A stretch of DNA of 64,000 nucleotides from Globodera rostochiensis (GCA_018350325.1 JAEVLN010000003.1:5225758-5289757), one strand, 5' to 3'; shown: positions 1 to 11,399, counted from the first letter of the stretch. Numbers and translations: made by a program. Notes: generated from the sequence alone by a model not told the origin.

Positions 1-660
1 GTTCTCACCCCTCCCTTTCTCTCTCTCTCTTCCTTTCCCCTTCCCTTCCCTCTATCTCTCTCCCCTCTTTTTCTCTCTCCTTCCGTTTCTCTCTCTCCCT
101 CCTTTTCTCTTCTTTTCTCTCTGTCTCTCTCTCCCTACTTTCCTCTTCCGTCCCAGCTGTGTTCTCTTCTTTCCTCTTGCTTTCTCTTTCTCTCTCTCCC
201 CTCCCTTACTTTCCTCATCCGTCCCCGTTGTCTCGCTTCTTTTCTATTCACCTTTCTCTCTCCCTTCCTTTTCTCTCTCTCTCTCCTACTTTCCTCTTCT
301 CGCCCCGTTGTCTCTCTTTTTTGTTCTTCCCTTTCTCTCTCTCCTTCTTTTTCTCTCCCCCCCCCCTACTTTCCTTTACAGCCCCATTTGTCTCTCTTCT
401 TTCCTCTCCCCTTTCTCCCAACTCTTGCTTTTCTCGCTCTCTCCTCCTTTCCTCTTCCTTTCTCTCTCTTCCCTATTTTCCTCTTTCTTTCTTTCTCTCT
501 CCCCTACTTTCCTCTTCTGTCCCCGTTGTCTATCTTTTTTCCTCTCCCCTTTCTCACTCTTCCATATCCTCTTTCTCTCTCTCTCCCCTACTTTCCTCTT
601 CCGTCCCCGTTGTCTTTCTTTTTTCCTCTCCCCTTTCTCTCTCTTTCCTCCTTTTCTCTT
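1..660. repeat. Polypyrimidine (CT-rich) minisatellite, block 1
   Basis: The top strand is almost pure C/T, with a recurrent marker like CTTCCGTCCCCGTTGTC (about 146, 215, 517, 597 and variants) followed by TTTCCTCTCCCCTTTCTCTC, so it is a tandem repeat of imperfect units rather than random CT. Ser/Leu/Pro/Phe-rich open frames across it are translations of the repeat and are not genes. Confidence 0.9.
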
Positions 661-954
661 CTTTTTCTCTCCAAAACCCTCTCAAACCCTTTGACCCAAA
701 ACCGAAACCCTCCTAAACCTTTTGACCCAAAACCGAAACCCCCAAACCCTTTGGCTCACCTCCCAAAACCCTCAATTTGGTTCGAAAACTGAAGCCCTCC
801 CAAACCCTTTTATCCAAAACCGTCCCAAACCCTTTGGCTCGAAAACCGAAACCCTTCCAAACCCTTTAGCTCAAAAACCGAAACCCTCCCAACCCTTTTA
901 GTAAACCGAAACTCTCACAAAACCCTTTGGTTCAAAAAAAACTGAAACCCTCTT
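661..954. repeat. AACCCT/CCAAACCCTTTGG minisatellite, block 1
   Basis: Imperfect units of about 28-32 bp built on CCGAAACCCTCCCAAACC plus CTTTGGCTCGAAAA, tandemly repeated. It is AT/CCC-rich and has no TTAGGC nematode telomere repeat. The same unit recurs at 1661-2100 and, degenerate, at 4220-4490. Confidence 0.85.
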
Positions 955-1042
955 CAATCAATTTTGTTGACCCATTCTGCCCAATGGATGGGTGGAAGGA
1001 GGGGGTGGTCACCTCACGAGTGGACGGGGGTTGACACCAAAG
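955..1042. repeat. Inter-block spacer, copy 1 of a direct repeat
   Basis: A segment starting CAATTTTGTTGACCC and continuing CTGCCCAATGGATGG with a GAGGGGGTG tract separates minisatellite from what follows. A clear second copy lies at about 2096-2182. The pair shows that the whole block (CT tract, CCAAACCC minisatellite, spacer) was duplicated at least once. Confidence 0.7.
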
Positions 1043-1660
1043 TTTTTTTTCTCTCTCTCTCACCACTCCTTTCCTTTCTCCCTCTCCTACTTTTCTCGTC
1101 CCTTTCTCTCCCTTCCTACTTTCCTCTTCCGTACCCGCTGTGTTGTCTTCTTTCCTCTTCCCTTTCTCTCGCTCTCTCTCCCTTCCCACTTTCCTCTTCC
1201 GTCCCCGTTGTCTCTCTTCTTTCCTGTTCCCCTTTCTCTCTCCCCTCCTTTTCTCTTACTTTTCTCTCTCTCCCCGACCTTTTCTCTTCCTTTTTTTCTC
1301 TCTCCCTCCCTTACCTTCTTCTTCAGGCCCCGTTGTCTCTCTTCTTTCCTCTTCCCCTTTATCTCTCCCCTTCTTTTCTCTTCCTTTTCACTCTCTCTCC
1401 CCTACTTTTCTCTTCTGGACCCGTTGTCTCTCTTCTTTCCTGTTCCCCTTTCTCTCTCCCCTACCTTTTCTCTTCCTTTTTTCTCTCTCTTCCTCCCTTA
1501 CCTTCCTCTTCTGTCTACATTGTCTTTCGTCTTTCCTCTCCCCTTTCTCCCTCTCTTGCTTTTCTTTCTCTCTCTCCTCCTTTCCTCTTCCCTTTCTCTC
1601 TCTACCCTATTTTCCTCTTCCTTTCTCTCTCTCTCCTCACTTTCTCTTCTTTTTCTCTTC
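1041..1660. repeat. Polypyrimidine (CT-rich) minisatellite, block 2
   Basis: Second copy of the CT-rich array, with the same CCGTCCCCGTTGTC-like markers (about 1126, 1198, 1320, 1418, 1510) and the same flanking order as block 1. No coding potential beyond repeat-derived frames. Confidence 0.9.
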
Positions 1661-2100
1661 AAAACCAAAACCCTCCCAAATCCTTTGGCTCAAAAAAACC
1701 GAAACACTCCCCAAACCCTCCCAAACCGTTTGATTCAAAACCGAAACCCTCCTAAACCCTTTGATCCAAAACCGAAACCCTCCTAAACCCTTTGATCCAA
1801 AACCGAAACCCTACCAAACCGAACCCTCCCAAACCCTTTGATCCAAAACCGAAACCCTTTAGCTCGAAAACCGAAACCCTCCCAAACCCTTTGATCCAAA
1901 ACCGAAACCCTACCAAACCCTTTGGATCGAAAACCTAAACCCTCCCAAACCCTTTGGCTCGAAAACCGAAACCCTCCCAAACCCTTTGGCTCAAAAACCG
2001 AAATCCTCCTAAACCCTTTGATCCAAACCGAAACCCTTTGGCTCGAAAACCGAACCCTCCCAAAACCTTTTGGTTCAAAAACCGAAACCCTCTCCAAATC
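1661..2100. repeat. CCAAACCCTTTGG minisatellite, block 2
   Basis: About fifteen imperfect units of the CCGAAACCCTCCCAAACC + CTTTGATCCAAAA type. It ends in the second copy of the CAATTTTGTTGACCC spacer (about 2096-2182). 2183-2310 is short unique sequence with no gene visible. Confidence 0.85.
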
Positions 2101-2310
2101 AATTTTGTTGACCCTTCTGCCCAATGGATGGATGGGTAGAATGAGGGGGTGAACGCCTAACGAGCAATCGGGGTGTACACCAACAACGGGGACGGAAGTG
2201 TAATAAGAATAATCCGACTTCCTTATTTTGCTTCAACATCAAAGGATTTTACCAATCGTCTCATGCAAACACTACCTATTTAGAAGTGAGTAAATATTGA
2301 GGAGTTCACA

Positions 2311-4030
2311 CCTGCTGCTGAGAGAGTGAAGAGAAGAGAGATAAAAGGTAGAGAAAAAGAGAAGGGAGAGAAAAAGGTAGAGAGAGAGGAGGGGAGAGAG
2401 AGAGGGAAGGAGAGAGAAAAAGAGGGGAGAGAGTGAAAGGGGGAGAGAGAGAAAAAGTAGAGAGAGAGAGAAAGGGAGGGGTGAGAAATGACGGAGAGAG
2501 AGTGAAGAGAAGAGAGATAAAAGGTAGAGAGAGAGAGGGAAGGAGAGAGAAAAAGAGGGGAGAGAGATGGGAAGGGAAGGGGAAAGGAAGAGAGAGAGAA
2601 AGGGAGGGTGAGAAGTGACGGAGAGAGTGAAAGAGAAGGGAGAGATAAAAGGTAAGAGAAAAAGAGGGGAGAGGAGAGATAACGAGAGAGAGAGAGAGAG
2701 GGAAGAGAGAGAAAGGGGAGAGGAGAGATAAAAGGTAGAGAATAGAGGGAAGGGAAGGGGAAAGGAAGAGAGAGAGAGATAGAGGGAAAGGAAGGGAAAG
2801 AGGAAGAGAGAGAGAAAGGGAGGGGTGAGAAGTGACGGAGAGAGGGTGAAAGAGAAGGGAGAAAAAGAGGGGAGAGAGAGAAATGTGAGAGGAGAGATAA
2901 ACGGGAGAGAGAGAGAGAGAGGGAAGGAGAGAGAAAAAGAGGGGAGAGAGATAGAGGGAAGGGAAGGGGAAAGGAAGAGAGAGAGAGAAAGGGAGGGGTG
3001 AGAACTGACGGAGAGAGAGTGAAAGAGAAGGGAGAGATAAAAGGTAGAGAGATAGAGGGAAGGGAAGGGGAAAGGAAGAGAGAGAGAGATAGAGAGAAAG
3101 GAAGGGGAAAGGAAGAGAGAGAGAGAAAGGGAGGGGTGAGAACTGACGGAGAGAGAGTGAAAGAGAAGGGAGAGATAAAAGGTAGAGAGAGAGAGGAGGG
3201 GAGAGAGAGAGAGGGAAGGAGAGAGAAAAAGAAGGGAGAGAGTGAAAGGGGAGAGGAGAGATAAAAAGTAGAGAGAGAGAGAGAGGGAAAGGAAGGGGAA
3301 AGGAAGAGAGAGAGAGAAAGGGAGAGGTGAGAAGTGACGGAGAGAGAGTGAAAGAGAAGGGAGAGAGAAAAGGAAGGAGAGAGAAAAAGAGGGGAGAGAG
3401 ATAAAGGGAAGGAAAGGGGAAAGGAAGAGAGAGAGAGAGAAAGGGAGAGGTGAGAAGTGACGGAGAGAGAGTGAAAGAGAAGGGAGAGAGAAAAGGAAGG
3501 AGAGAGAAAAAGAGGGGAGAGAGATAAAGGGAAGGAAAGGGGAAAGGAAGAGAGAGAGAGAGAGAGAGAAAGGGAGAGGTGAGAAGTGACGGAGAGAGAG
3601 TGAAAGAGAAGGGAGAGATAAAAGGTAGAAAGAGAGAGAGAAAGGGAAGGAGAGAGAAAAAGAGGGGAGAGAGATAAAGGGAAGGGAAGGGGAAAGGAAG
3701 AGAGAGAGAGAAAGGGAGGGGTGAGAAGTGACGGAGAGAGAATGAAAGAGAAGGAAGAGATAAAAGGTAGAGAGAGAGAGGTGGGGAGAGAGAGAGAAAA
3801 AGAGGGGAGAGAGTGAAAGGGGAGAGGAGAGATAAAAAGTAGAGAGAGAGAGAGAGAGAGAGGGAAGGAGAGAGAAAAAGAGGGGAGAGAGATAGAGGGA
3901 AAGGAAGGGGAAAGAAAGAGATAGAGAGAGAAAGACGGAGAGAGAGTGAAAGAGAAGGGAGAGATAAAAGGTAGAGAAAAGAAGGGGAGAGATAAAGGGG
4001 AAGAGGAGAAGAAAGGAGGGAGAGAGAAGT
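2311..4030. repeat. Polypurine (GA-rich) minisatellite
   Basis: About 1.7 kb of nearly uninterrupted G/A on the top strand. A marker of the form GTGAGAAGTGACGGAGAGAG recurs near 2484, 2608, 2825, 2998, 3136, 3327, 3451, 3580 and 3721, giving a higher-order unit of roughly 120-190 bp. The 637-residue open frame on the minus strand is Ser/Leu/Pro low complexity from the repeat and is not a gene. The tract mirrors the polypyrimidine blocks to its left. Confidence 0.9.
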
Positions 4031-4560
4031 AACCTTCAGGGTTAAACCTTGAAACCCCCTATAACCCTGCGATGGGGAGGGATTTTCCCTGAAAGTCCCT
4101 CGAAAAACCCAAAAGGACAACGATGGGATGGGTTTCATTAGGTTCACGATGGGGACTTTGGACCGACCCCTGGAAAAAAACCCCAATAGGTTCGCGATGG
4201 GATGGGGTGGACAAATCAATGCTCACCCCACACCCAAACCCTTAGGTACAGCCCTGGACCCAAATAGGTCCACGATGGGATGGGGTTCACCCCAAACCCC
4301 TTAAAGCCTTTGGATCAAAAATCAATACCCTCCCAACCCCTTTGGTTCAAAGACCAAAGCCCTCCCAACAAAACCAGAATGGGACCTCTAGATTACGGGA
4401 CTCAAAAGGTCCACGATGGGATAAGGGTTTACCCGAACCCTTATCCCAAACCCTTTGGTTCAAAAACCAATTCATAGGTCCGCGAGAGGGGGACTCAATG
4501 GGACTCAATAGGCCCGCGATGGGATGGGGTGCCCCACCAGGGGGGGGGGTTCACTACTTG
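4031..4560. repeat. Degenerate CCAAACCC/GATGGGATGGGG minisatellite
   Basis: Alternating motifs: AAACCCTTTGGTTCAAAAACC as in the earlier blocks, and GGTTCACGATGGGATGGGG, each recurring several times. It ends in a G9-10 run near 4540. No gene is visible. Confidence 0.7.
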
Positions 4561-5807
4561 CTGGTTAAGCTCAATTTGCATATTTTGGCTTTTCATTTAC
4601 GCTTCTATCTTCTGTCGAACCCCCAGACCGGCGTGTTTCCCGTCCCCAATGCTTTGGCGAGGGAAAGCGGCTTAAACTGTTCTGAAGCATTATTTCTCTG
4701 TTCCTTTTGATGCTGAAACCGACTTTTCGTTCAAAAATTTGTGCGGAAAGTTGCAAATCAACTTCTGAACTGAAATTAGGGATCGATTTGAGCGACTATT
4801 TTTATACAAAATTCCGACTGGTGTTTTTTCTCGTTTATGCTTTGAAATAGTATTTGCTCAATAATTTTCATCTAAGCAAAAAAAGAATACAAAGAAAAAG
4901 CTTCTTAAATGCCAAAGATATTTTTTCCGGCGGCGCTTTGGTACCACCGGAATTTTTTCCCCTTTTTTTTTGCTCTTCGGCCGCCCCACATCCACATTTC
5001 CAACAATCAATCAAGTAATGGTCGAATTCATGCTTTTCGAATGATTTTTAAGCCAAAATTGATTTTTGTCCTTTTTTATGCCCAGGCAAAAAAGGTAACA
5101 TAAATATTCTCCAAGGTCAAAGCTTCGGAAAAACAAAATGTTCCAAAATATAGTCAATATTTATTTTTTTGCATAAAATATGTGTTTTTAATCATATTTT
5201 CTCCACAATTTTTTTCAACAGTTCGGGGTTGGAAATTGCTCCCATGGATTTTCGAAAAAATCAGTACAAAATCAGAATTTGGATAAAAATGAGCAAATAT
5301 TGTTACATTTTGGACATTTTAATGTCACATTTCTGCCTGATATCACTCAGATTAATTATGAAAAATCTGAATAATATAATCAATCCGTCCGTCCTTTTTA
5401 AATAATACATTTTTTTTGTTAGACAAATTATTTTTCATTAATGATAAAATTATTTCATATTTATTAATTAAATAAATTTAGACAATCTATGCTGCTTTTT
5501 ATTATTTTAATATGACTAGACCCGAAAGTCGTCTTTCCATGATCCAAAATTCTCACATTTTACTCAACGCCAACAATTCGAAGCTTTTTATCCTTTGGCA
5601 TTTTCCCTATTTGGCACGTGACTGTTGGCATTTCTTGTCTTTTTTGTTGGCATTTCCCTGATCCTATGAACGGCGCCGCCGCTTCTTCTTTTTGCATCTA
5701 TTTTCCTTTTTATTGCAAAATCCAACATGGCGCTTTATCTCAATGTTTTTGATTTATCAAAATTTTAGGCACATTTTCAAATTAAATTTATTTTTCAACT
5801 CAGCCTG
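4561..5807. other. Intergenic, AT-rich
   Basis: No gene is recognised. 4600-4690 holds a segment (CCCGTCCCCAATGCTTTGGCG ... GCGGCTTAAACTGTTCTGAAGCATT in fragments) that recurs at about 28680-28770, so it is a dispersed repeat. The last few hundred bases upstream of 5808 should contain the kinesin promoter, but no specific element can be named. Confidence 0.5.
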
Positions 5808-8195
5808 ATGAAAGATATCGAAAACGTCCGGGTCGCAATCCGGTGCGTTCTTTCAGGCTTTTCGGTTTACACTCTTCGCGTTTTGTTTCAGAATCAGGCC
5901 GCAAAGTGCCAATGAACATGGCGAGAATGTGCCTTTGTGCCAGACAGTTAGTCCTGGAAAACCGCAACTGACCATTAGCCGAAACAAAACATTCACATAT
6001 GGTGAGTCATGCCCAATTTTCTTACAAAATTTTTTTAATTTTTAAATCAAATTCAATTCGAGTATTAATTTATTGCTTCTTCAGACTACGTTTTCGATCA
6101 ACAAACTTCGCAAGAAGCCGTCTATGATCAGTGTGTTCACAAGCTCGTTGAGGGCTCTTTTGATGGATACAATGCCACCGTTTTCGCATATGGACAGGTG
6201 TTTATTTATTTTTGATTGATTTTGAACACGTAAATTTTTGCTCTTAGACTGGCAGTGGTAAAACGTACACCATGGGGACCACCAGCTTTGAAACTGCTGG
6301 TCAGCAGACGAACGCCGCCGGCATCATTCCACGGGCGGTTCAACAATTTTTCAATGACATTAACGAAAGGCGGAAAACGGCACGAAAGGCCGGGAAAAGC
6401 ATTCCATCATTTGAGATTTCGGTGCAATTCATCGAGGTGGGTTTAATGGCATAATACTAAAATGTTTATATCTGTCAGATAACAACTATTTTTGCAATTT
6501 AATGCAATATTTTGGAAATTGATTCAACTGGTTTCTACCCGATTTAAATATTATAAAGGCTTAATTATTCTTCTTGGAGGCTTAGGAACGTTTAGAAGTG
6601 ATTTGGAGTAATTTAAATTCATTTTTTGCAGATTTTCAAAGCTAACTTAAACCGGTTCAAAAGGCGGTTTAAAGGGTTTGCGAAACAAAATTTTTTGATT
6701 GATAATTTGGTTTCAGCACTAAAACAACGTAGAGAAGTATTTTTTGGAAGGTTGCTGATTTAATGAATTTGGCTCTTTGGACTTTTTGCCCGATTTTGGC
6801 TTACCGGACCTATCGTACCCCCAAACAAAAATGAACACACATTTTAGCTCTACAACGAGGAACTCATTGATCTTCTGTCGTCGAAACGGCATTCTTCTGC
6901 CCGAATCACGATACACGAGCATCCGGCGCGTCATGAGATTATGCTGCACGGCGTTTCTTCGCGTAATGTCACTTCGCCTGAAGGCATTCTTTCCGCACTG
7001 AAAGAGGGCGCCCGCGGGCGTACAACGGCAGCCACTAACAAAAACCAGCAGTCTTCTCGCTCCCATGCCATTTTCACTCTGAACATCAACCAATCTCGGG
7101 TAAAAGTGAACAAAATATCGAAAACATAATTTTTCATTGAAATTATACATATATTTAATAATTGTCAAAAGAAATCAAATGGTATCAAAATAAATTTTGA
7201 TTGACAAAACATTCTAAGCTTTTGGCAATATGTATGGAAAAATATTTTTTTTATCACTATTTTCGTTTTAAATTTTTGAAGTGATCTATAATACGTTCAA
7301 ATTTAAGTAAATTGTATAACCTTTTGGGCAAAATGTATGGAAAAGATTTTTCTTGTCATAAAATATGTTTTTTTAGGACTTGAAGACACTGCAGGCCAAG
7401 TTTCACTTTGTCGACTTGGCGGGCTCTGAACGGTTCACTGGTGATCGGGCAAAGGAAACCATCAGCACAATTCCAGCTTGGTAACAAAAATCGGGTAAAA
7501 CAATTATATCGCAATAATTTCAGCTGGCGCTTGGCAATGTGATTTCTGCGTTGGGACGAGCAAACGGGCAAGTTGGCCATGTTCCGTACCGTGATTCGAA
7601 GCTCACTCGGCTACTTCAGGACTCACTTGGCGGCAACAGGTTGGTTGGCGTTGATTGGATGGATGCCAAAAATTGATTTGCTTGGTATTGTTTTGTAGTC
7701 GAACGTTGATGATTGCGTGTGTTAGTCCAAATGAACCGGACCAGGAAGAGACGCTCAGATCGTTGAAGTACGCCAACCGAGCCAAGAACATCAAGAATGA
7801 GGTAAAAAACGTTTTTTTATATAATTGAATTCAATTACTTCGTGATTAAATTTAGGTCGTGGCCAATCAACATAGCTTTAGCAAACTGATCACCGAGCTT
7901 AAACTTAGGAACCAAATTCTTGAAGACAGGAACCAAATTCTTGAAGACAGGAACCAAATTCTTGAAGACAGGAACCAAATTGTTGAAGCCGAACTTCTTG
8001 AATGGCAAACGGTATTTTATTCGTTTTTACTACGGATTGGTTGAACCTTTAAAGGGCAAGAAACGTCGGCGCTCAGAGACCAAAATGATGGAACAATTGG
8101 CTAAAACAAAACAGAAGATTTTGGAAACTGAAGCGGAACGCGACAACATTTTGAACCAGATGGCGGCTCCGAAGAAACCGCAAAATGCATTCAAT
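5808..8195 (+). CDS. Kinesin-4 (KIF21/KLP-12-like) motor protein, frameshifted, tail missing
   Basis: Ten exons read in one order: 5808-5842, 5892-6001, 6085-6197, 6248-6436, 6848-7099, 7377-7480, 7524-7639, 7699-7801, 7856-8011, 8055-8195, with GT donors and AG acceptors. Visible motor signatures: P-loop [15 protein letters not shown] across exons 3/4, switch [16 protein letters not shown], switch [11 protein letters not shown], then [30 protein letters not shown] and a neck ending [13 protein letters not shown]. Family knowledge: kinesin-4 motors walk to microtubule plus ends and control microtubule growth. '[12 protein letters not shown]' and 'IPRAVQQFF' fit KIF21/KLP-12. Odd points: about five codons are missing after DLAGSER. 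One base is missing in the ISIN motif of exon 6, so the frame breaks before LALGNV. The conserved neck is followed by a 21-nt tandem repeat. No coiled-coil tail or WD40 domain follows. The start ATG gives [12 protein letters not shown], the expected kinesin beta-1 strand. It could be a truncated pseudogene, or intact with an assembly indel. Confidence 0.85.
7907..7990 (+). repeat. 21-nt in-frame tandem repeat in kinesin exon 9
   Basis: Three perfect 21-nt units and a fourth diverged unit encode (RNQILED)x3-RNQIVEA directly after the motor/neck. The unit is seven residues, one coiled-coil heptad in length. Frame is preserved. Confidence 0.9.
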
Positions 8196-8877
8196 GTGAG
8201 TGTGAGATCGGAATTTTATTTTTGGGGGTTTGGAGCATTTAGCAAATATAAAAATAATTTTTTTGGTGATTTTTTTTTGCGCAAGCCGTTCGAAGTTAAG
8301 CTATTTTTTTTTTAAATTTACAACTGCGAAACTAATTAATGGTAGAATAGAAAATTGTTTGAAATTTCATTTTTTTACTTTTATATTCGTTTTTCGAAAT
8401 CCGAAAACTTAAACTATTCCGGAAATGAAATTGAGGCTTACTGTACTTTTTACAGGAACTTGGAAATCCTTTATGGAAGACAAAATGTCCTTTTTTAGCC
8501 TCTTCGAGGAAATATTCGATAAATAATTTTGAAAAAAATTTTGGAATCCAATTTTTGAAGCAATCAATTCTTAAATTTCTAATGATCAAATGAATAAGGT
8601 AATTTGAATAAGTGTGTTTATGTTGAGGCTAAAATTGATATCTGAAGAATTTCGAATTCTCAAAAATTGTTCGAATTTGGGTCCGGGGTTTCGAAATTGT
8701 TCGAAATGGATGTTAGATTTGGATCTACGCCTCCAAATACCCCCAGGAACATCGTTTTATCGGCTTTTGAAAAACATTTTCTTAAAATCAAAAAGGGGGG
8801 GGGGGCAAACCCTACGTTAGATAATCTAATTCAATTATTTATGTTTTTGTCTTTGAATCTTAATGAGCAAAAATTAG
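8196..8877. other. Non-coding gap between kinesin and homeobox genes
   Basis: AT-rich, with no recognisable exon. It includes a dispersed motif (TCGAATTTGGGTCCGGGGTT ... GGATCTACGCCTCCAAAT in fragments, about 8663-8740) found elsewhere at 11240-11350, 17940-18010, 31150-31320 and 48470-48540, and a G11 run at 8795-8805. Confidence 0.5.
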
Positions 8878-9774
8878 ATGTCTCACGAATCTGTTGCAGT
8901 GGATAAAACTGGGCAAAAGTCTTGCAATTTAAACGAAAACGTCGAGGAGGACGAACTTCTTGTGGCAATGAACCCGACTGGCTACGGTAGGAACACAACC
9001 AAATTTTACAAATTTAGTAACATTCAGAAGCTTAAGGCTGAACTCATAATTTAAAAAAAATCTAATCAAATAAAAATAAATTAAATAAAAAAAAGAAAAA
9101 CCCTAGGAAGAGCTCAAAAGCGAAGCCCCCCTATATTTAAACACAAAAGCAAGCCCCCCGCAGGCGTCTAGTTAGCGCAGCCCTCGGGATATGAGGAAAG
9201 ACAGCACCAACCAATTATCCGCCAAAAATTCCAAAATCAAATGCACACCTCCCCTCAATTACATTCGCCTAAAGCTTCCTAACTTTTCCTGTATTTTAGA
9301 CAGCATTCGGTTCACCAGGAGACAAACGCTCGAGTTGGAGAAGGTGTGCCAAGGCTCTCTTCCTCCTAGAAAAATTAAATCGTCGATCTTTAGGGGTGCA
9401 TTTAGTTTGAAAAAAATTTTGATTTAAAAAAGGTACCAAAAAAGTGCATTTAAAAAATGCACCTAAAAATGGGTTTAGCCCATTCCCGTACGGGGATCCG
9501 AATGGCTTATCAATCTCTCCTCTAGCATCGATCATTCCTTCAGGAGTACTCAGAGCATCGCTATGTGTATGGACTTGCGAATGGAATTAGCACAGCGGCT
9601 AAAATTGAGCGAGAAGCAAGTGGAACATTGGTTAGTCAGTCAATTCGTCCAAAACATTAGCACAATCTGTTGTTTAAGAATCGTCGGAGGCATAGGTGGC
9701 AAGACTTTGAAGAAGAAGAAATGATGTTCTTTTTTGGTTGCTTAATGAATGGGGGGGGGGCGAAGCCATTTTGA
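8878..9774 (+). CDS. Homeobox gene (HHEX/PHA-2-like), frameshifted
   Basis: Starts MSHESVAVDKTGQKSC (ATG at 8878). Exon 8878-8986 ends NPTGY and joins in phase to 9300-9343 (SIRFTRRQTLELEK), then 9544-9630 and about 9674-9774. Homeodomain landmarks visible: F8, Q12, L16, E17, Y20 in helix 1; the helix 2/3 segment reads LRMELAQRLKLSEKQVEHW followed by FKNRRRHRWQ, giving the invariant W48, F49, N51 and R53. Homeodomain proteins are nuclear DNA-binding regulators. 'IRFTxxQTxELEK' and 'LSEKQV' resemble the HHEX/PHA-2 class, but this is from memory. Defects: between EHRY and CMDL the reading frame shifts (about two bases missing). The intron after W48 has a GT donor (9631) but no AG just before the FKNRR exon. 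The C-terminus is an acidic EEEEMM stretch and ends shortly after. It may be a decaying gene or contain assembly indels. Confidence 0.65.
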
Positions 9775-10228
9775 GTTATTGAACAACATTGGTTTTGGTT
9801 GTTGTTTGTTGGCTTAAATCAATATTTACTCTCACTTTTTGAAAGAAATATTTTGCCGACAAAAGCAATCGAAGAGGTCTAAGTAAACGGAAACTTTGTT
9901 AAAGCTTGATTTTGCGATACGATAATGATACTAATCGAAGAAACAAAGATATTTTAGATCCCATTTATTCCGAGGAATTTTTTTGTTTTTCATGTCTTCG
10001 TATAAAGCTAAAAACATGTTTTTCGTGCTTAACTCACTGTGCCAATCGCATAAAAAATTGGCATTTGCCTAAAAGTGCCAGCCCTACAAATGAATGTTGA
10101 ATACATTAAAAATTGTCGTTTTCTTGGTTCAGATTTGTTTGAATAAGTTAATCCGATATCTGCACCAGCATTCTTTAACCGATCAAAGAAAGTAAACCAA
10201 ATTTATAATCTAAAAAGCATCATTTAAC
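9775..10228. other. Intergenic, no gene seen
   Basis: AT-rich sequence with only short open frames of no recognisable character. Confidence 0.5.
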
Positions 10229-10593
10229 TAGAGTAGGCCGGGACCGAGATTTTTTGAAAAACCCGGGATGAGCATCTATTGTGGAGAAAACAATTTTTAA
10301 ATTTTCTTAATTTTTTAAAAATAAAGCGGCATTTACACTTTTTTGGAATTTTCATTTTTTGGCTGGACCAAATCCTGTCTCTACACCTCAGTTTCCTATT
10401 TAAATTTGAAATCGGCAAAAGTTTCGAAATTTTTTCGCTATTACATAACAAAAAGTTAAAAATTGTAAATTCCCGGACGGCGCCTTTTGACAAAATTTTC
10501 CTGGAACGGGAATAAAACGGGATTCTCGTACGGGATTCCGTCCCGTTAAATTTGAAATTTCCGTTTCCGTAATTTTTATTTTCCCGGGCTCTA
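10229..10593. mobile_element. Short element with TAGAG...CCGGG / CCCGGGCTCTA ends
   Basis: Begins TAGAGTAGGCCGGG and ends CCCGGGCTCTA, with an internal region rich in CGGGA/TCCCG (for example ACGGGATTCTCGTACGGGAT). Similar ends and content occur at 31981-32123 and 60740-60840. No clear target-site duplication is visible, so boundaries are tentative. Confidence 0.5.
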
Positions 10594-11394
10594 GTCAAGA
10601 TATATTTGCATAGAATTAAACCGGGTTTGGTTCACGTATACTCGTGTGACCGTTTCGGCGCGATCGACATCCCTGTCATATACGCTTCCCCCATTAATAA
10701 ATTTTTTCCCCATAAAATTAAAATATTTTTTGTTAAAATGCGCGCAAAAAGAATTTTTGACAAAAATTTATCACACAGCTTTTCTGAATTTTCGCTTCAA
10801 TTTTCTGAACAAAGATCAAAATCCGGTTTCGTCCCCATAAAATTTTTGATTTTCCTATCGGTTTCAGCACCTAAGAAAACCTATTAAAGTTGTTTTCAGT
10901 GATTTTGGGCCTGGGCCCTATGATCCTTATTTTCCCCGGAAATTTCCAGTGAAGCCAAATTCTCTTAACAGTGTTAAAATTTTCTTCCATTCCCATTCCT
11001 GAAAAACTTGCCTTCCCGACTTAATAACAGCTTCACCAAATAAAAGCAAATTCATATTGAAAAGGGAAAAGCAACAATTTAAATGTTTAGTCAGTCAATT
11101 TTCTCATTTTGACCCTCCAAATTTCGCCGTTCGCCTCAGATCTTTCTTTTTTTGGGCTCACTCGGACCTTCTTTTGCATCGAGGAGTCTGAAAATAGAAG
11201 GAAATGGGCGTGGATGGGTGGAATTTTGGAAATTTTGAATTTTCGAAAAATTGTTCGAATTCGGGTTCAAAATTGGATAAAATAAATGCCAGATTCAGAA
11301 TCTAGGCCCTCAAATACCCCTAGAAACACTTTTATCGACTTCTGAAAAAATATTTGGAATCTGGGAAGAGCCGGGAGTGTTATGGGGAAAAAAT
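10594..11394. other. Intergenic with dispersed repeats
   Basis: No gene recognised. 11100-11210 carries the dispersed motif TTTTTGGGCTCACTCGGACC followed by TTCTTTTGCATCGAGGAGTCT. Similar copies are near 26110, 37260, 39110 (inverted), 41390, 45700 and 46010, 46770, 53185 and 61100. Confidence 0.5.
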
Positions 11395-11399
11395 GCGGC

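Noticed and set aside
159..1786. Ser/Leu/Pro/Phe-rich proteins of 128-264 residues
   Set aside because: Translations of polypyrimidine minisatellite; several frames open together.
2306..4219. 637-residue minus-strand frame
   Set aside because: Reverse complement of the GA-rich tract; low complexity only.
10229..10593. hAT-like element with target duplication
   Set aside because: Ends match (TAGAG...CTCTA) but flanking 8-mers CATTTAAC and GTCAAGAT do not, so kept only as a tentative element.
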